Positions 33,601 through 45,001 are shown, numbered from the stretch's first letter. The stretch: DNA of 64,000 nucleotides from Elmis aenea (GCA_947652605.1 OX393578.1:35097470-35161469), one strand, 5' to 3'. Numbers and translations are program-made. Notes: generated by a model not told the origin, from the letters alone.

Positions 33601-34557
33601 TGCTCAATCTAGTTTTTAAAGAGTGTGATTATGATGTGTTGTTTATTCATTTAACCTTTTACCTGGTAATGACTAGCTCAGTTTTTCAAGGGTTTAATGT
33701 GCCCAAACTGGTCACCAGAACGTTTGGTTTTTTATGCAACCTAACAATATGCATCTTAAAACTGAGGGTTCCTATAGCAGAATCATCCTACGCATCCAAA
33801 TTCCATATGCTCAAAGTAGTGCAGTGTTGCCAAAATAAAGAAAAACTTAATTTTATGAAATTTGAAAAGTATGCGTTTTTAAATTTGTTTGATGCGTAAA
33901 ACTTGATAACTTCCTTATTTACTATCGTATCTCGGCTATTTTTTATTTTTTTAATTATTATCTTCTATTGACCGAAAAGCTTGGTGTTAAAAATTATTTT
34001 TCATGATATTTAATAACTTTGTCAAATAAGTTTAAAATGCGGCCTTGCAAATTTTTGAAAGCGTGTGTAGCATAAAATGTCATGCGAGATTTGTTTAAAT
34101 TTTTATAAATAGTTCACTACAAGATCGGTCAAATTGTTACGTGTTATAACAAAGATTTTAGAACAAACAGAACTCGGATATCCCTAACGGTTTTAAACCT
34201 AACCCTTTTAAATAAATATCATTTTATGGTGACAACTATGATAAACTAATTTGCCAGTTAGGTTACAACATTAAAATTGTTTACAATTTGTTAGTTATAC
34301 AATTCATGTCTAGTTAATGTTATAAGGACACATTAAAAACATGCTATTAGCACCTTCAATTTAGCTCTCATATAAGTTTTGGGGCCCTGACACCACATTT
34401 TTAAACAAATCTCCAAAAAATGATTTTTTTAGCCTTTCGGCTAATTCGATTGAACTTAATTGAACACCATTTATAGCGAACTGAAAAAAAAAATAAGTGT
34501 GTACAAATATTGTGTGTATATTGTGCATTCTAAAACCACCTTAATGTTTGTCTAATT

Positions 34558-34771
34558 TAGTGTTTCTCAAAGTGTGGTCCGGAAACTCCTGGGGGTCCCT
34601 GAATCCTTTTGAAGGGGTCTCCGAACCCTGTCATAATGGTCAAATATCATCCAAATTATTTGTCAGGCCAAAAGAAAAGAAAAATATTGTGTACAATACA
34701 ATTCATTGGGATCCTCTGTAACAATTTAATTTTGAAAGGGGTCCTCAGAATAAAAAGTTTGAGAAACACTG
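34558..34771. mobile_element. hAT-like MITE with agtgtttctcaaa ends
   Basis: The ends are tagtgtttctcaaag and, from the right, cagtgtttctcaaac. The 8-bp duplication gtctaatt lies at 34550-34557 and 34772-34779. This end sequence is a widespread hAT MITE signature. Non-coding. Confidence 0.85.
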
Positions 34772-37078
34772 GTCTAATTTAATACACAGGCACTAACTTA
34801 ATGTATAATTTGTATATCAAAAACCTTACCGGGCTTTTTCCTAAAACGTAACTAAATCATTGTAATGTGTCAATTATATTCCTTAAAATATCTGAATATT
34901 TTATTTAAATATGTATATTATTATCATTTAGTTTCAGTCTCTCACTTTCAATGATTTTAATATTGTGTGGTCAATGTATTTCAACAATGACTGTTCGATA
35001 GGGATTGCCAAAGAATAAATGCATTCTTAGTATGATTAGCTTTGTAGGTTGAACTATAAACATGCTTGTCTAATTAAATTACCAGATCACAATTAGAGCA
35101 CATGCAGATTATTTTATCATTGATAACTTGATGAGAAAAATGTGATTTTTATTTTATCTTAAAGATAATTTTACATATAGTATAGTACACAACTATATTT
35201 TTACTTCTAGGTTATAAAAGTGTATTTACCACAATAAAAATGACAAAACATCTATAATGAATATCAAAAATTTCAGTTCAACTGCAATCCATAAATATTT
35301 TTTAAGACACTTTAAAATATTTTTGCTTAAATACACAATCGTATTGTTTTTGTCAGTTTAATACAAATATTGTATTTGAACAGTTAAAATATTATAATGC
35401 AATAAAAACTTTGGTATAGGTTTCAAAGAAGTGCATTAATAAAATATCTACTTGCTTCACTTAATTTTTACTGAGAAATTTGTAAAAAGAAAAGTAATAG
35501 TATTTTAATATTTATCACTAAATTGTAGTTTTTGCAATGAATTTTTGAACCAAATGTTTTTTAATATTTTATTAACACCATTATTTTCATTATAAAAAAA
35601 TATATACTAGACGTTTTTGAACTCGTGAATAAATTTTAATAATCTGTTTTATAAAAATATTTATTATCCAATGCCCTATAATAGCAATTTAATAATTTTC
35701 ATTGAATCACTACGTTAATGCAATTACATTTCTCTTTAAATTTAGTTGTATGCATATTAACTGTTATTTAGAAATGTATCACCATAAATTTGTTCATAAA
35801 ATGTAAATAATATAATTGTCAGTAAATATGGTCTAGATTTTAAATAAAATTATATTGTTCAATATTTGTCATTTGATACTTATTTTAACTTAATTGCTAT
35901 TTTAAATTATTTATAGTATGTGTCTGTCTATACATCTGTATACATACTCATGATTGTCAACACTAATTGGTAGATCTACTTTGTGTTATTGTTGCTTTGT
36001 TGAAAAAACTACTATAAATCAAAGCTTGTTTTAACAAAATATGTCTAAAAAAATGCTTGCGTTAAATAAATCAAAAACTTTATTACAAATAAGCTTTTGC
36101 CGTAACTTTAAAATCAGTTTTTATACATAATTATTCTTTTACTTATGTATTGAAAACACAAACTTATGTAATCATCAAATAATAAGATATCAAAAAAAAT
36201 TGTAATGAAAATCTACTTTTTAAATGTTTTGTAACCACGCTATCAATTTTGCTGAACTAGTTTTACTGACAAGTGGCACATTTATAGTTAATAAACACCA
36301 AAATTAATTGCATATAAAAATGTAGGATTAGTGCTGAGAATAGATTTTTTACTTATTTATGTTGCAATGTATGAATAAAAATACCAAACTTTTATACCTT
36401 TGTGTGCGTAATGTTTTACTTGTTAAAAAATTCTTTGTTGAAATTTACATTAATTTTTGATAAATTTAATAGAAATTTAAAAATTAAAATGCTGGTATAT
36501 TCTTATTTTGATTATTTACATAAAAATCAGAATTTCTGTTGAAAATTGTGGTGATTCTTTTGTTTGGTACTCAACTTTAACGTAACTTGTAAAGGCAAGA
36601 TAAACGTATGTGTTTTTGATATTTATAAATATTTTAGTAATATACGACAATAGAAATAGACCAACAGCTTTGAACAAACAATTCAGGCCTAAATAATGTG
36701 CTTCAGTATTGTAGTTATAGATATGTAATTGTTATAGTGTCTATGGTACTCGTGAAGATACTTAAATAGTTTTTATTGATTGTATTTATAGGTGTTTTTA
36801 TTATATTAATCGGGTATGGGACATTAAAATTTTATATTAAAGTGTATTTTTTGACTTGTCCTCACAGTTAATTTTAATGTACATTACTTTCTCAATTTGG
36901 TTTCCTTAAATAAGGTACTGCCAATTTCAAAACTTCAAAGGAAGGATAAAATAAATTATTCACAATAATAGTTATTTAAAAAAAAATTAAATTAAAAGTA
37001 ACTAATCTGAGACAAAGTAATTCGTTCCCTCAGACCTCAAATTCTTTGAATCCCAAAATGATTACAATGGGTTGAAAC

Positions 37079-37324
37079 CAGTGTTTACTCTAAGCTGTGC
37101 TTGCGCACCCCGGCAATGCACAAGCGTAATGGTTGCGCTCACCAAATTTTATTACGATAATTGCGAAATTTGAGCAAACATTTAACTGAACATTTGGTGT
37201 GACAAATAAAAAATGTAATACTGTATGTGTCATTTTTGCTGCACAAATTATTTTATATAAATTAAAAATTGCACATGAGGATACTTTTGCGCAGATACGG
37301 TTTTTCAAAGTAGAGTGAACATTG
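37079..37324. mobile_element. hAT-like MITE
   Basis: The ends are cagtgtttactct and, from the right, caatgttcactct. Flanking 8-mers gttgaaac and gtcaaaac match at six of eight positions. A 79-aa ORF across it is not gene-like. Confidence 0.6.
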
Positions 37325-37536
37325 GTCAAAACAATTTTAAAAAATGTTCTCCCTGTTTAAAAGATGAAATATTTACACTCTTAATTAAATTGCGATATTA
37401 TTTTTAAAAAATTGCGATTATTAGTATTTAGAAGTTCTGGCCATAAATAGGGGCTTGCATCTAATTGTTGTAATGTTGATCATTAATAATTATTTTCTTT
37501 CTTCATATAGTAAGATCTAATTTAGGTTTGTTTTTA

Positions 37537-38090
37537 AAGCCCGTGTGACATGATGAAAGATTTTGTATTGAAATTTGTACCAAATATTATACAGAAAATC
37601 TTATATCATGTCATACAGGTTTTTCGTATTAAATTCTTTATAGTTTCATGCATGTACAAGTGTTTCATGCAGTTTCTTGTACAGAAAATACAATAGAGCG
37701 TGTTTTATTTGCAAGCAAATCTTGATACATAAACTGGGTGCCAAAGATGCGCATTCAGTTCGTGATAATGGTGACTAACACCTGATTTTGAATATCTACA
37801 GTTAAAGGAAATATAAACAATAGAAATTCCTGTTAACACTTAGTTCTTGGTAATCCGAAGCTGGATGTTGTTATTGTTTAAAATTACAAGGGATATTACC
37901 TTGTTTTAGAGGAAGTGCACATCTGTGTTTATACTATTTAGGCACATGGGCATGGGCAGTAACTTGTACCTAAAATTGTATCAGTGTCACACACAGTTTC
38001 AAATGAATGTAATTCTGTTCAAGAAAAATAATAAAAGATATTTTGTATTAAATTTTATACAGAAATGTGCACCGTGTCACACAGCCTTTA
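37537..38090. mobile_element. MITE-like repeat with gtgtgacat ends
   Basis: Left end tttaaagcccgtgtgacat and right end gtgtcacacagcctttaa are imperfect inverted repeats. Both sides carry attttgtattaaattttata-like sub-repeats. Boundaries are approximate. Confidence 0.5.
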
Positions 38091-39261
38091 ACAATTGAGT
38101 TATCAAAAGAGACTGATTCTTCAAGATTGTCAAAATATTGTTTTGAATAAAATCGAAACTTTACGTCTTTATTGCCAATTTAAAAAAGATATAATATGTA
38201 CGTACATTCAAATGAATTTCACAGCTAATTTCAAAATATAAACACATAAATGTAATCAACATTTTCTTACAGTAACAGTTGAAAAAGTAAACCGACATCC
38301 AGTGCAATGGACAACTGTTTATCAATAAGTAAATAAAAAAGAAACTAATTCTGAATGTTCACTAAAAAATTAAACTTAACAATGTGCCATCTCTGCAAGT
38401 TCTTTATTAATAACGGCTGTTGAAAAATTTAAATTAAAAAATAAAGGCGTTGAGATATGTTAAATTATAATAAATTGTCACGCTAACGCTCTTTTGTTCC
38501 ACATCAATGTAGATCATTTTGAGCAGGTTGACTTTAAAATTACATAACACTGTAATTCGTCAATAGGATTTTTAAGATGAAACAAAGTTAACATTCAAAA
38601 CTTTGTTACTAACAATGAATTCAAATATGAGGTTGTTCAAGGAAATGGAACACTTTTAATATAATCTTGTTGATTGTCAATTAACTGCAAAATAACATAT
38701 AGAACAAAATAACACAGGCGACGAAATTTAAAAATAATTGACATTAATATCAAGCAATGAAGCAAAACAAAAGTCATAAATAAACAAAGAAGTTACAAGA
38801 CATGTCAATTCCACAGAACATACACAACTTGTAAACTAACTCACAAAATATTGTTATGTAAATTAGTACTAATTAATTATATATCATGGGTTGTGAATTT
38901 CATGTTAACATGATGTTGAATTTATTCAACTTTTATACAATTGCAAACTGGTAAATTTTTAAAAATAGGCATCACGTTTGGTAAAATAAATACAGTAAAT
39001 AGTTAACCACTGCTCAATCATACGCCTTTGTTCTGCTGGTTTGAATGAGTAAATCAGATATTATTTTATATTTTGATTATACTATTGGCCGCCAAGCACA
39101 CCATGGAAATTCATATTGGCATGTCTAATAAAACCCTCTATTTACCGCCTGCTTGGACTAATTGTTGCAATCCTTGATGGTCAATCAAAGGTTCACTACA
39201 CTCTTAAATTATAAACAAATGGGTGAAGATCTGCATCATCAATAAAAGTTAAAATATAAAA

Positions 39262-39267
39262 TTTATT
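39262..39267 (-). terminator. Candidate polyA signal of PPP2R3C
   Basis: AATAAA on the minus strand, 65 nt past the stop codon. Confidence 0.5.
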
Positions 39268-39331
39268 TATAGTAAAATTAATTAGAAACATGATAAATTA
39301 CGTGGGAAAAAAATCAAATACAAAAAAGTTA

Positions 39332-40729
39332 TTAGTCTTGTACTGGATCGGCAGCAACAGCTTCTCGATTTTCATAAGTCCAAAACCTATGAAATTCTAT
39401 CAGTATACTAACAAATGTATCCCCTTGCCCGCACGCTAATAAATCTGGTAGCATAATTCGTTCAGGATCCTTGGGTCGTACCATATCAAACAGTTCGTCT
39501 TTTACGTCTTGAAAGCTTACTGGTTCTGCTCCATGCATCCGCATTTGTTCTTGAATGGCTCGGAAAAAATAATTTAACGTAAATGCGTCTAAGAAACCCT
39601 GTCCGTTTAAATCTAAGATACGAAATAGGAATGCTAGGGCTTGTGGTTCCGATCGGTTTTCTAGTGCTAACACAAGATCTAAATAAGTCTTATAGTCCAT
39701 TTCACCACCATAAGTAAGACAAGTTTGAAAAACACGTTCTAAAAAAGGTTGTGTAAGGGTACCCGAACCGTAGCCGGCTAACTCGGACATACTTAACATC
39801 CCATTATGATCACGATCGAGGTTTAAATATTGGCCATACACTCGTAGTGCTGATGGGGCACTGAACCAGTTTTGCTCTTGAAGTTCTTTGCTTAATTCTT
39901 CATCTCGAAGTTCCAACAAGTCATCAAGAAATGAACATGCCAGAACATCCAATATTCGTACACGGCCAGCCCGAAGACCGTCCAAAAAAAAAAGAAACTT
40001 TCGAACAGCTGTACAAATATAAAAACTATGAAATGAGCTTTCAAGTCCTTCCAGTTGTGGTAATGTTGGTAATAATTCTGCTATATAACTTTCTAAATCA
40101 GCTTCACGAAGATAGCCTTGGCCAGTAGCATCATAAAGTGATAAGCCAACACGAGTTTGTTGTAGCCACACTTTACGCATTGCATAATTAAATAGTGACA
40201 TAATTGATACACGTCCATAAAGGTCTCCTTGCTGTAATCGGGCAAAAACGCTAGTTGTTAGATAAGGACGAACTTTAGGACCTGCTAATGCAATTACTCG
40301 TTTGTAATCAGCATATGTAATTAACTGTTCATCTGGTGATGACTGGTGCTGATCGAGTAATACCCATAGAGCTTTCAGTTCATTGTTGTCCAATAATTGG
40401 CGACTTCGTCTTTGAAGAAAATTTGATCGCGTTTCTTCACGTAACTTTTGTTGAAGTATTTCATTTTCACGAGGAAGTCTCCAAAAAAATCGGGGAATTT
40501 TGTTGTTTTTAGATGTTTCTGTCTTGTTAATCCATTGCTTTAAGTATTCTTGAAAATGTTTATCTTCTTCTTTATTATAATTTGTTGGAGTAGTTGACAA
40601 TTCTATAATAATATGCAAGTATACATAAAAAAATTGACATCTCAAAAGTATTTTACCTTTTGAATTGGCTAGTTTTTTTTTCAATTTACTTTTCAGATCC
40701 ATGCTTGCAAGGTTTATAGTGTTTGCCAT
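39332..40729 (-). CDS. PPP2R3C: PP2A regulatory subunit B'' gamma
   Basis: PPP2R3C (G5PR) is an EF-hand regulatory subunit of protein phosphatase 2A, linked in other animals to centrosomes and phosphatase targeting. Two exons are 40729-40657 and 40602-39332, giving 447 residues (human 453). The 54-nt intron (40656-40603, AAAAG|GTAAAA ... ATTATAG) is a multiple of three and has no stop, so the unspliced frame stays open for 465 codons. The extra 18 residues it would add are absent from the family, and splicing gives LANSKELSTT. Family landmarks are LREETRSNFLQRRSR, MRKVWLQQTRVGLSLYDATG, FLDDLLELRDEELSKE, NWFSAPSALRVYGQYLNLDRD and FWTYENREA. The canonical EF-hand loop is DRDHNGMLSMSE (Asp287-Glu298). 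The Met at codon 10 (DLKSKLKKKLA) aligns with the human start and may be the true one. Confidence 0.94.
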   Translation of the reverse strand: MANTINLASMDLKSKLKKKLANSKGKILLRCQFFYVYLHIIIELSTTPTNYNKEEDKHFQEYLKQWINKTETSKNNKIPRFFWRLPRENEILQQKLREETRSNFLQRRSRQLLDNNELKALWVLLDQHQSSPDEQLITYADYKRVIALAGPKVRPYLTTSVFARLQQGDLYGRVSIMSLFNYAMRKVWLQQTRVGLSLYDATGQGYLREADLESYIAELLPTLPQLEGLESSFHSFYICTAVRKFLFFLDGLRAGRVRILDVLACSFLDDLLELRDEELSKELQEQNWFSAPSALRVYGQYLNLDRDHNGMLSMSELAGYGSGTLTQPFLERVFQTCLTYGGEMDYKTYLDLVLALENRSEPQALAFLFRILDLNGQGFLDAFTLNYFFRAIQEQMRMHGAEPVSFQDVKDELFDMVRPKDPERIMLPDLLACGQGDTFVSILIEFHRFWTYENREAVAADPVQD

Positions 40730-41467
40730 GTTTATCTTAGTTAGGTACTGATGTTCACACGTTAATTAAACAATAGACCAAGACTTTCGAAAAATGTTGG
40801 CATTGGTATGATTCTACCTTTAAAATATTAAATTTAAGACTGTCAAGTAGTGGTTAGTGGTTACTACTTTGGAAATTTCATTAAAAAGCCTAATTTAATT
40901 ATGTATTAGAAAAACACTAAATAAATCATTTATTTTTATGTTAGATATGCGACTTTTTACCAACAATTTTAATGTTTCGTAGGTTTCATGTATTTATAGA
41001 ATATATTTAAGTATATGAATTTATTTTTTGTGTTAACCACCATCAGGACTCTTCTTCTATGATCAGGACCATCAGTGCATCAGTTGAAAAATTAAATGAC
41101 ATACGCATATACCGTTACCGTGCTTGTTAGCACTACGTGTGAACTGTGTTTGACAGTCAAGGTTTACTAGTTGTAATAATTTAAATATTCGTTAAAATTT
41201 ACGAACATGGAGAGAACCAATGCTGTCTATAAATGTTTATTAATATTAGCGTAATCCAAATCATGTTTTATTAAAAGTATGTGGTACAGTTGTATCTGTT
41301 GATTAAAAATCTCTATTTGAGATATGAATGGAGGTTAGGAATGCGGGCAATCGCCCAAACAAATAATGGAAAAGTAGTAAGTTTAAAATTTTTATTTTTA
41401 AAGAATTTAACATATTGTGTGTTAATAAAGTGATTTATTTTCAGCATATAATGGTGTATTCAAAGCC
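40730..41467. promoter_or_regulatory. Bidirectional promoter region PPP2R3C / XK-related gene
   Basis: The two genes are head to head with about 740 bp between start codons. A probable non-coding first exon of the XK-related gene ends at 41376. Its donor (gtaagt at 41377) and acceptor (tttattttcag, ending 41444) define a 68-nt 5' UTR intron. Core elements were not identified. Confidence 0.6.
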
Positions 41468-41519
41468 ATGGCGGAATTTTTGCCGCTGTGTGACTTGCTG
41501 TTCAATGTGGTGTCTCTAG
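41341..41519 (+). other. Upstream ORF overlapping the XK-related start
   Basis: ATG at 41341 reads 12 codons to the 5' UTR donor, continues after the acceptor at 41445, passes out of frame over the main ATG at 41468 and stops at 41517-41519 (36 codons when spliced). If translated it would lower initiation at the main start. Inference from splice signals only. Confidence 0.4.
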
Positions 41520-43075
41520 CAGCTTACTTTTGCGATGTGGTATTTGATTTGTTAATGGTTTATGCACTATATGAAAGAGGATTTCGATTGTTATTTGCCC
41601 AATGTTTAACTACAATATTGGTGGCTACTTTGATTATGCAAGTTTTATCCCTTCAATGGTATTTAAATCGCAAACCGCATAGTTGGAGTAGAATCCCCAT
41701 AATTATTTTGCATGTTGCCCAGCTGGGTATTTTGTGGCGTTATGCACGTCTGTTAGTACCAGTACAGCTCTCCAACGTGAAACATGAAGTAAGGGATTTG
41801 TGTATATTGCGTCTTATACATGGATTTCTACAAGCTGCTCCCATGTTACTTTTACAACTTAGTTTATTGCCACCTACTTCTCAGGGCCCTCCCGCTGATC
41901 TTGTTATAGTTTCGACAGCCCTTTCTTTATTTTCTGTATGTTGGGCATTGGCCTCATTTAGTAAACATGTACAAAATGTTGATAAGTTAGTTTTAACATG
42001 GTTAGGTGTTATATCCCAGTTGTTATGGCGTGCCGGCACTGTTACGGCTCGTGCTTTAGCACTGTCTGCATATGCTGCCAGTTATCATTCGTGGATATTT
42101 CTTGTATTAGCATTACATTGGGCGTGTATGTTTTTGTGGTTATTGTCACCACGTAGTGCTTTTCACGGTCAGGGTGGAAGTCGACTCGGAATGTGTATAC
42201 TTGTAGCTGGTATCTATATCCTTGCCTACATTAATTTACAGGATAAGCCACACTCCCGCACTATGATGATATTTTATACGGTGATGCTGCTAGAAAATTG
42301 TTTATTAGTTGGTGCATGGTTGGCAGCTATATGGCCTACCCGACCTCTTCATTGGCAATTATTACCAGTTTTATCGGTGGGTCTTTTTATTATTGGAATA
42401 GGATTTATGCTTTTGTATTATCGATATTTTCACGTACGACGTTTGTTGGAAAAACCATCTGCACCACCAGGCGTTTTTAATTGCCGTTTTAGTAATACAG
42501 CTGCTGCTGCTTTATATAGAAAGAAAAAGAAACCAACAAGTTTTGTTCCACCTCCTGGCCTAGGCCCAGTTGCTGTACCATTTTGGCGTCGTCCTCTCCC
42601 TTCCTCTAGTGAAAATGAAGGTAGCAGTGTAGGATCTCGAGTAAATATACACCAGAAATTACAAGAAAAGAAACAAAAGCAACTAGCGGAACTTAAAATA
42701 ATTGAGGAAGAAATAAAACAAGGTAAATTAGGTGGGCCTGTAGGAGCTGATCCTGACGATCGTCAACCTATTCCTCGAACAAAGCGCCATATAGAGCCAC
42801 AATTATTAAGTTTAGCGTCTTTAAACAATTTAGCAAGTTATGGCGTAAACTTGAATCGACGGCCACCACCAAGAGCTCCTAGAAGTCGTACACCAGAATT
42901 ATTATTAGCACCTCGCTATCTTTATTGTGATTGTGCTATACCAGAGCCTGAACCAGTAGAAATGCCTGGGCCACACATATCATCTGATTGGAAAGTCAAT
43001 TATCACTGCCACGTTCTTATACTTTGCCACGAGAATTCAAGTATTATCGCCGAGGTCGTACAAGAAGACCAATGA
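41468..43075 (+). CDS. XK-related membrane protein (frame breaks near C-terminus)
   Basis: XK-related proteins are multi-pass membrane proteins; several act as phospholipid scramblases, some switched on by caspase cleavage of the tail. The single coding exon reads 535 codons. The first 330 residues hold about nine to ten hydrophobic segments typical of the family (FNVVSLAAYFCDVVFDLLMV, then segments near 40-63, 112-160, 173-225 and 235-320), with RLIHGFLQAAPMLLLQLSLL as a family-like block. A cytosolic tail follows, with KKKK, a Glu/Lys-rich helix near 395-420 and Pro/Arg-rich sequence. From about residue 506 the frame gives an unconvincing end. The adjacent frame stays open to 43203 and looks like the true C-terminus, so one base is probably missing near 42985-42999. 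It is similar to Drosophila XKR-type genes; the exact subfamily was not determined. Confidence 0.85.
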   Translation: MAEFLPLCDLLFNVVSLAAYFCDVVFDLLMVYALYERGFRLLFAQCLTTILVATLIMQVLSLQWYLNRKPHSWSRIPIIILHVAQLGILWRYARLLVPVQLSNVKHEVRDLCILRLIHGFLQAAPMLLLQLSLLPPTSQGPPADLVIVSTALSLFSVCWALASFSKHVQNVDKLVLTWLGVISQLLWRAGTVTARALALSAYAASYHSWIFLVLALHWACMFLWLLSPRSAFHGQGGSRLGMCILVAGIYILAYINLQDKPHSRTMMIFYTVMLLENCLLVGAWLAAIWPTRPLHWQLLPVLSVGLFIIGIGFMLLYYRYFHVRRLLEKPSAPPGVFNCRFSNTAAAALYRKKKKPTSFVPPPGLGPVAVPFWRRPLPSSSENEGSSVGSRVNIHQKLQEKKQKQLAELKIIEEEIKQGKLGGPVGADPDDRQPIPRTKRHIEPQLLSLASLNNLASYGVNLNRRPPPRAPRSRTPELLLAPRYLYCDCAIPEPEPVEMPGPHISSDWKVNYHCHVLILCHENSSIIAEVVQEDQ

Positions 43076-43203
43076 GAGCTGTAACTTCTACTAACAGTAG
43101 TGATGGAGATGTAGATTCTGCTGATGAAGAATCTGATTATAATTCTCCTCCAGCCCCTGTCCATCAGTTAAGACGTCCGTTTCGCCATGAAACCAAGTTG
43201 TGA
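42988..43203 (+). CDS. Probable true C-terminus of the XK-related protein, shifted frame
   Basis: Seventy-one codons in the -1 frame relative to the upstream ORF, starting right after a TGA in this frame (42985-42987). It reads ESQLSLPRSYTLPREFKYY, an Arg-rich stretch, an acidic Ser/Asp/Glu segment (DGDVDSADEESD) and HETKL at the stop. Composition and codon use resemble the tail before the break. With it, the protein would be about 577 residues. It has no convincing start of its own, so it is read here as part of the same gene. Confidence 0.65.
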   Translation: MESQLSLPRSYTLPREFKYYRRGRTRRPMRAVTSTNSSDGDVDSADEESDYNSPPAPVHQLRRPFRHETKL

Positions 43204-43319
43204 TGTAATAAATTTATGTTGTCATATACACCACAGCCATATTACATATTTTATAGATCTGTAATTATTTTGTATACATTATTTATACCAAATTTTTAAT
43301 ATTTTTGTACAAAGATTGT

Positions 43320-43325
43320 AATAAA
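43320..43325 (+). terminator. Candidate polyA signal of the XK-related gene
   Basis: AATAAA about 117 nt after the shifted-frame stop at 43203. Its position fits either C-terminal reading. Confidence 0.5.
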
Positions 43326-43583
43326 ATATATTTTGCATAATTCGATTGATTTTTTCATTAAAAAGCCACTGCATAGTATTTTGCCAGTATCCACCTGTGA
43401 TGAATTAAGGATTTCTATTTGAATTGAGTAAATGTATAAACATAAAAAAATGTTTCACTGTTTAATAAGATTATTGTGATATTAACTGACATACAGAGGA
43501 TTATTAGTTTTGAAGTTACAAGATAATTGATTTATAATGGGTTGCCAAATAAAATAGAATTACCTACATAACGATACGAATTA

Positions 43584-44655
43584 TACAGGGTGTTTCTGAA
43601 CGATGTAAGCATAATTTCTACTGGTGAATCTACATTGAAAAATAGGAGACGATTTAGCCCATCATGCCTTATAGAAAGTTGCATTGTTGCTAAGTTACAG
43701 CCCCATGAAGAGGGGATGAAAAATTGTTGTTTTATTGATAATCCAAGAACGCTTTGACCTACAACATTTATATTTGGCACGTATTTTACAATAGGCAAGC
43801 GTGTTCTTATGCATAAGTTTGAGCGAAATTCCACCATAGGGGGCGCTACAATCGATAATAGCAGAGAAAAATCCTGCTGTATTTTTTTTGTCGTTCGTAA
43901 TTTCAATTTTTTATTATAACAGTCGGATAGGTAAGTCTAAAATGTACATTTTTAGTAACTTAAAGTTTTTTGATAGGAGCCACTGTTTAGGAGAAAAACT
44001 CGATTTTATTAAAATATAACTCTGAGATTTATTGAAAGTATTTAACAAAACTAGTTTACTGTGAATTAACAAACAAAACAAATGTAGTCAGATGTCATAT
44101 TTCGTTTATTGTAACATCATTTTTAGTTGTGTTAGTTATTTTTGTTTTTTATTAGTTATTTATTATGTCCACTTTTATTTGTATAAAACATGATTTTGTT
44201 AAATAATTTCAATAAATCTTACATTATATTTTAATAAAATCGAGTTTTTTTCCAAAACGATGGCTCCTATCAAAAAACTTTAAGTTACTAAAAAGTACAT
44301 TTTAGACTTACCTATCCGACTGTTACAATAAAAAATTGAAATTACGAACGACAAAAAAAATACAGCAGGTTTTTTCTCTGCAATTATCGATTGTAGCGCC
44401 CCCTATGGTGGAATTTCGCTCAAACTTATGCATAAGAACACGCTTGCCTATTGTAGAATACGTGCCAAATATAAATGTTGTAGGTCAAAGCGTTCTTGAT
44501 TTATCAATAAAACAACAATTTTTCATCCCCTCTTCATGGGGCTGTAACTTGGCAACAATGCAACTTTCTATAAGGCATGATGGGCTAAATCGTCCTATTT
44601 TTCAATGTAGATTCACCAGTAGAAATTATGCTACATCGTTCAGAAACACCCTGTA
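43584..44655. mobile_element. Fold-back element with tacagggtgtttc ends
   Basis: Near-perfect inverted arms begin tacagggtgtttctgaacga at the left and end with the complement. The inner part adds tcgattttattaaaata and its complement near 44230. Each arm keeps an open frame of about 123 codons (43532-43906 minus, 44336-44707 plus) with almost the same predicted sequence. The young look of the arms explains this without requiring a protein. Confidence 0.85.
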
Positions 44656-44823
44656 TAAATATTTTATTAAATTAAATAACGTGAAATATATAGTGTCTGA
44701 AATTTGAGGCTTGCCATCAGTAGCTTCTCTACCAATTAATACAAGATTGGTTAATTTTGCAATTTTAAAACGAAAATTCGCGACAGTAAATGTTTGATAA
44801 ATCAAAATTAGTCAAGACTTTTT

Positions 44824-45001
44824 CAGCCGTACTCATAGTCCTTCCTTGAGGAATAAGGATTCCTTATTCTTCGTTTCATGTTTCATAAATCTACCTTGAC
44901 CGAACAAGGAACCTTATTGGCTACCTTATCTCAAAGGAGGTTGCGAGCTTCCTTGAGGCTTCCTCAATCCTTAAGATAAGGAAGGACTATGAATACGGCT
45001 G
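44824..45001. mobile_element. MITE with cagccgta ends
   Basis: The inverted ends are cagccgtactcatagtcctt and the complement with one change. Internal ccttcctt/aaggaagg words are also inverted. No clear target duplication. Confidence 0.65.

Larger units (their letters stand above)
27603..39260. other. About 11.6-kb gene-free interval
   Basis: No conserved coding exon on either strand. It holds a 47-50 bp tandem duplication (28615-28711), a dgatttaaatcaa-type element (29140-30592), a piggyBac-type MITE (31179-31551), hAT-like elements (32394-33600, 34558-34771, 37079-37324) and a MITE-like repeat (37537-38090). The remainder is AT-rich and featureless to me. The 103-aa ORF at 33588 starts at the end of a transposon and resembles nothing. 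Confidence 0.65.

Noticed and set aside
33588..33899. 103-aa ORF
   Set aside because: It begins inside the right end of a hAT-like element and resembles no protein family.
42980..43000. Programmed -1 frameshift in the XK-related gene
   Set aside because: No slippery heptamer of the usual form is visible; a missing base is simpler.
42988..43203. Independent small gene
   Set aside because: No ATG start and no promoter spacing; composition continues the XK-related tail, so it was treated as the same gene in a shifted frame.
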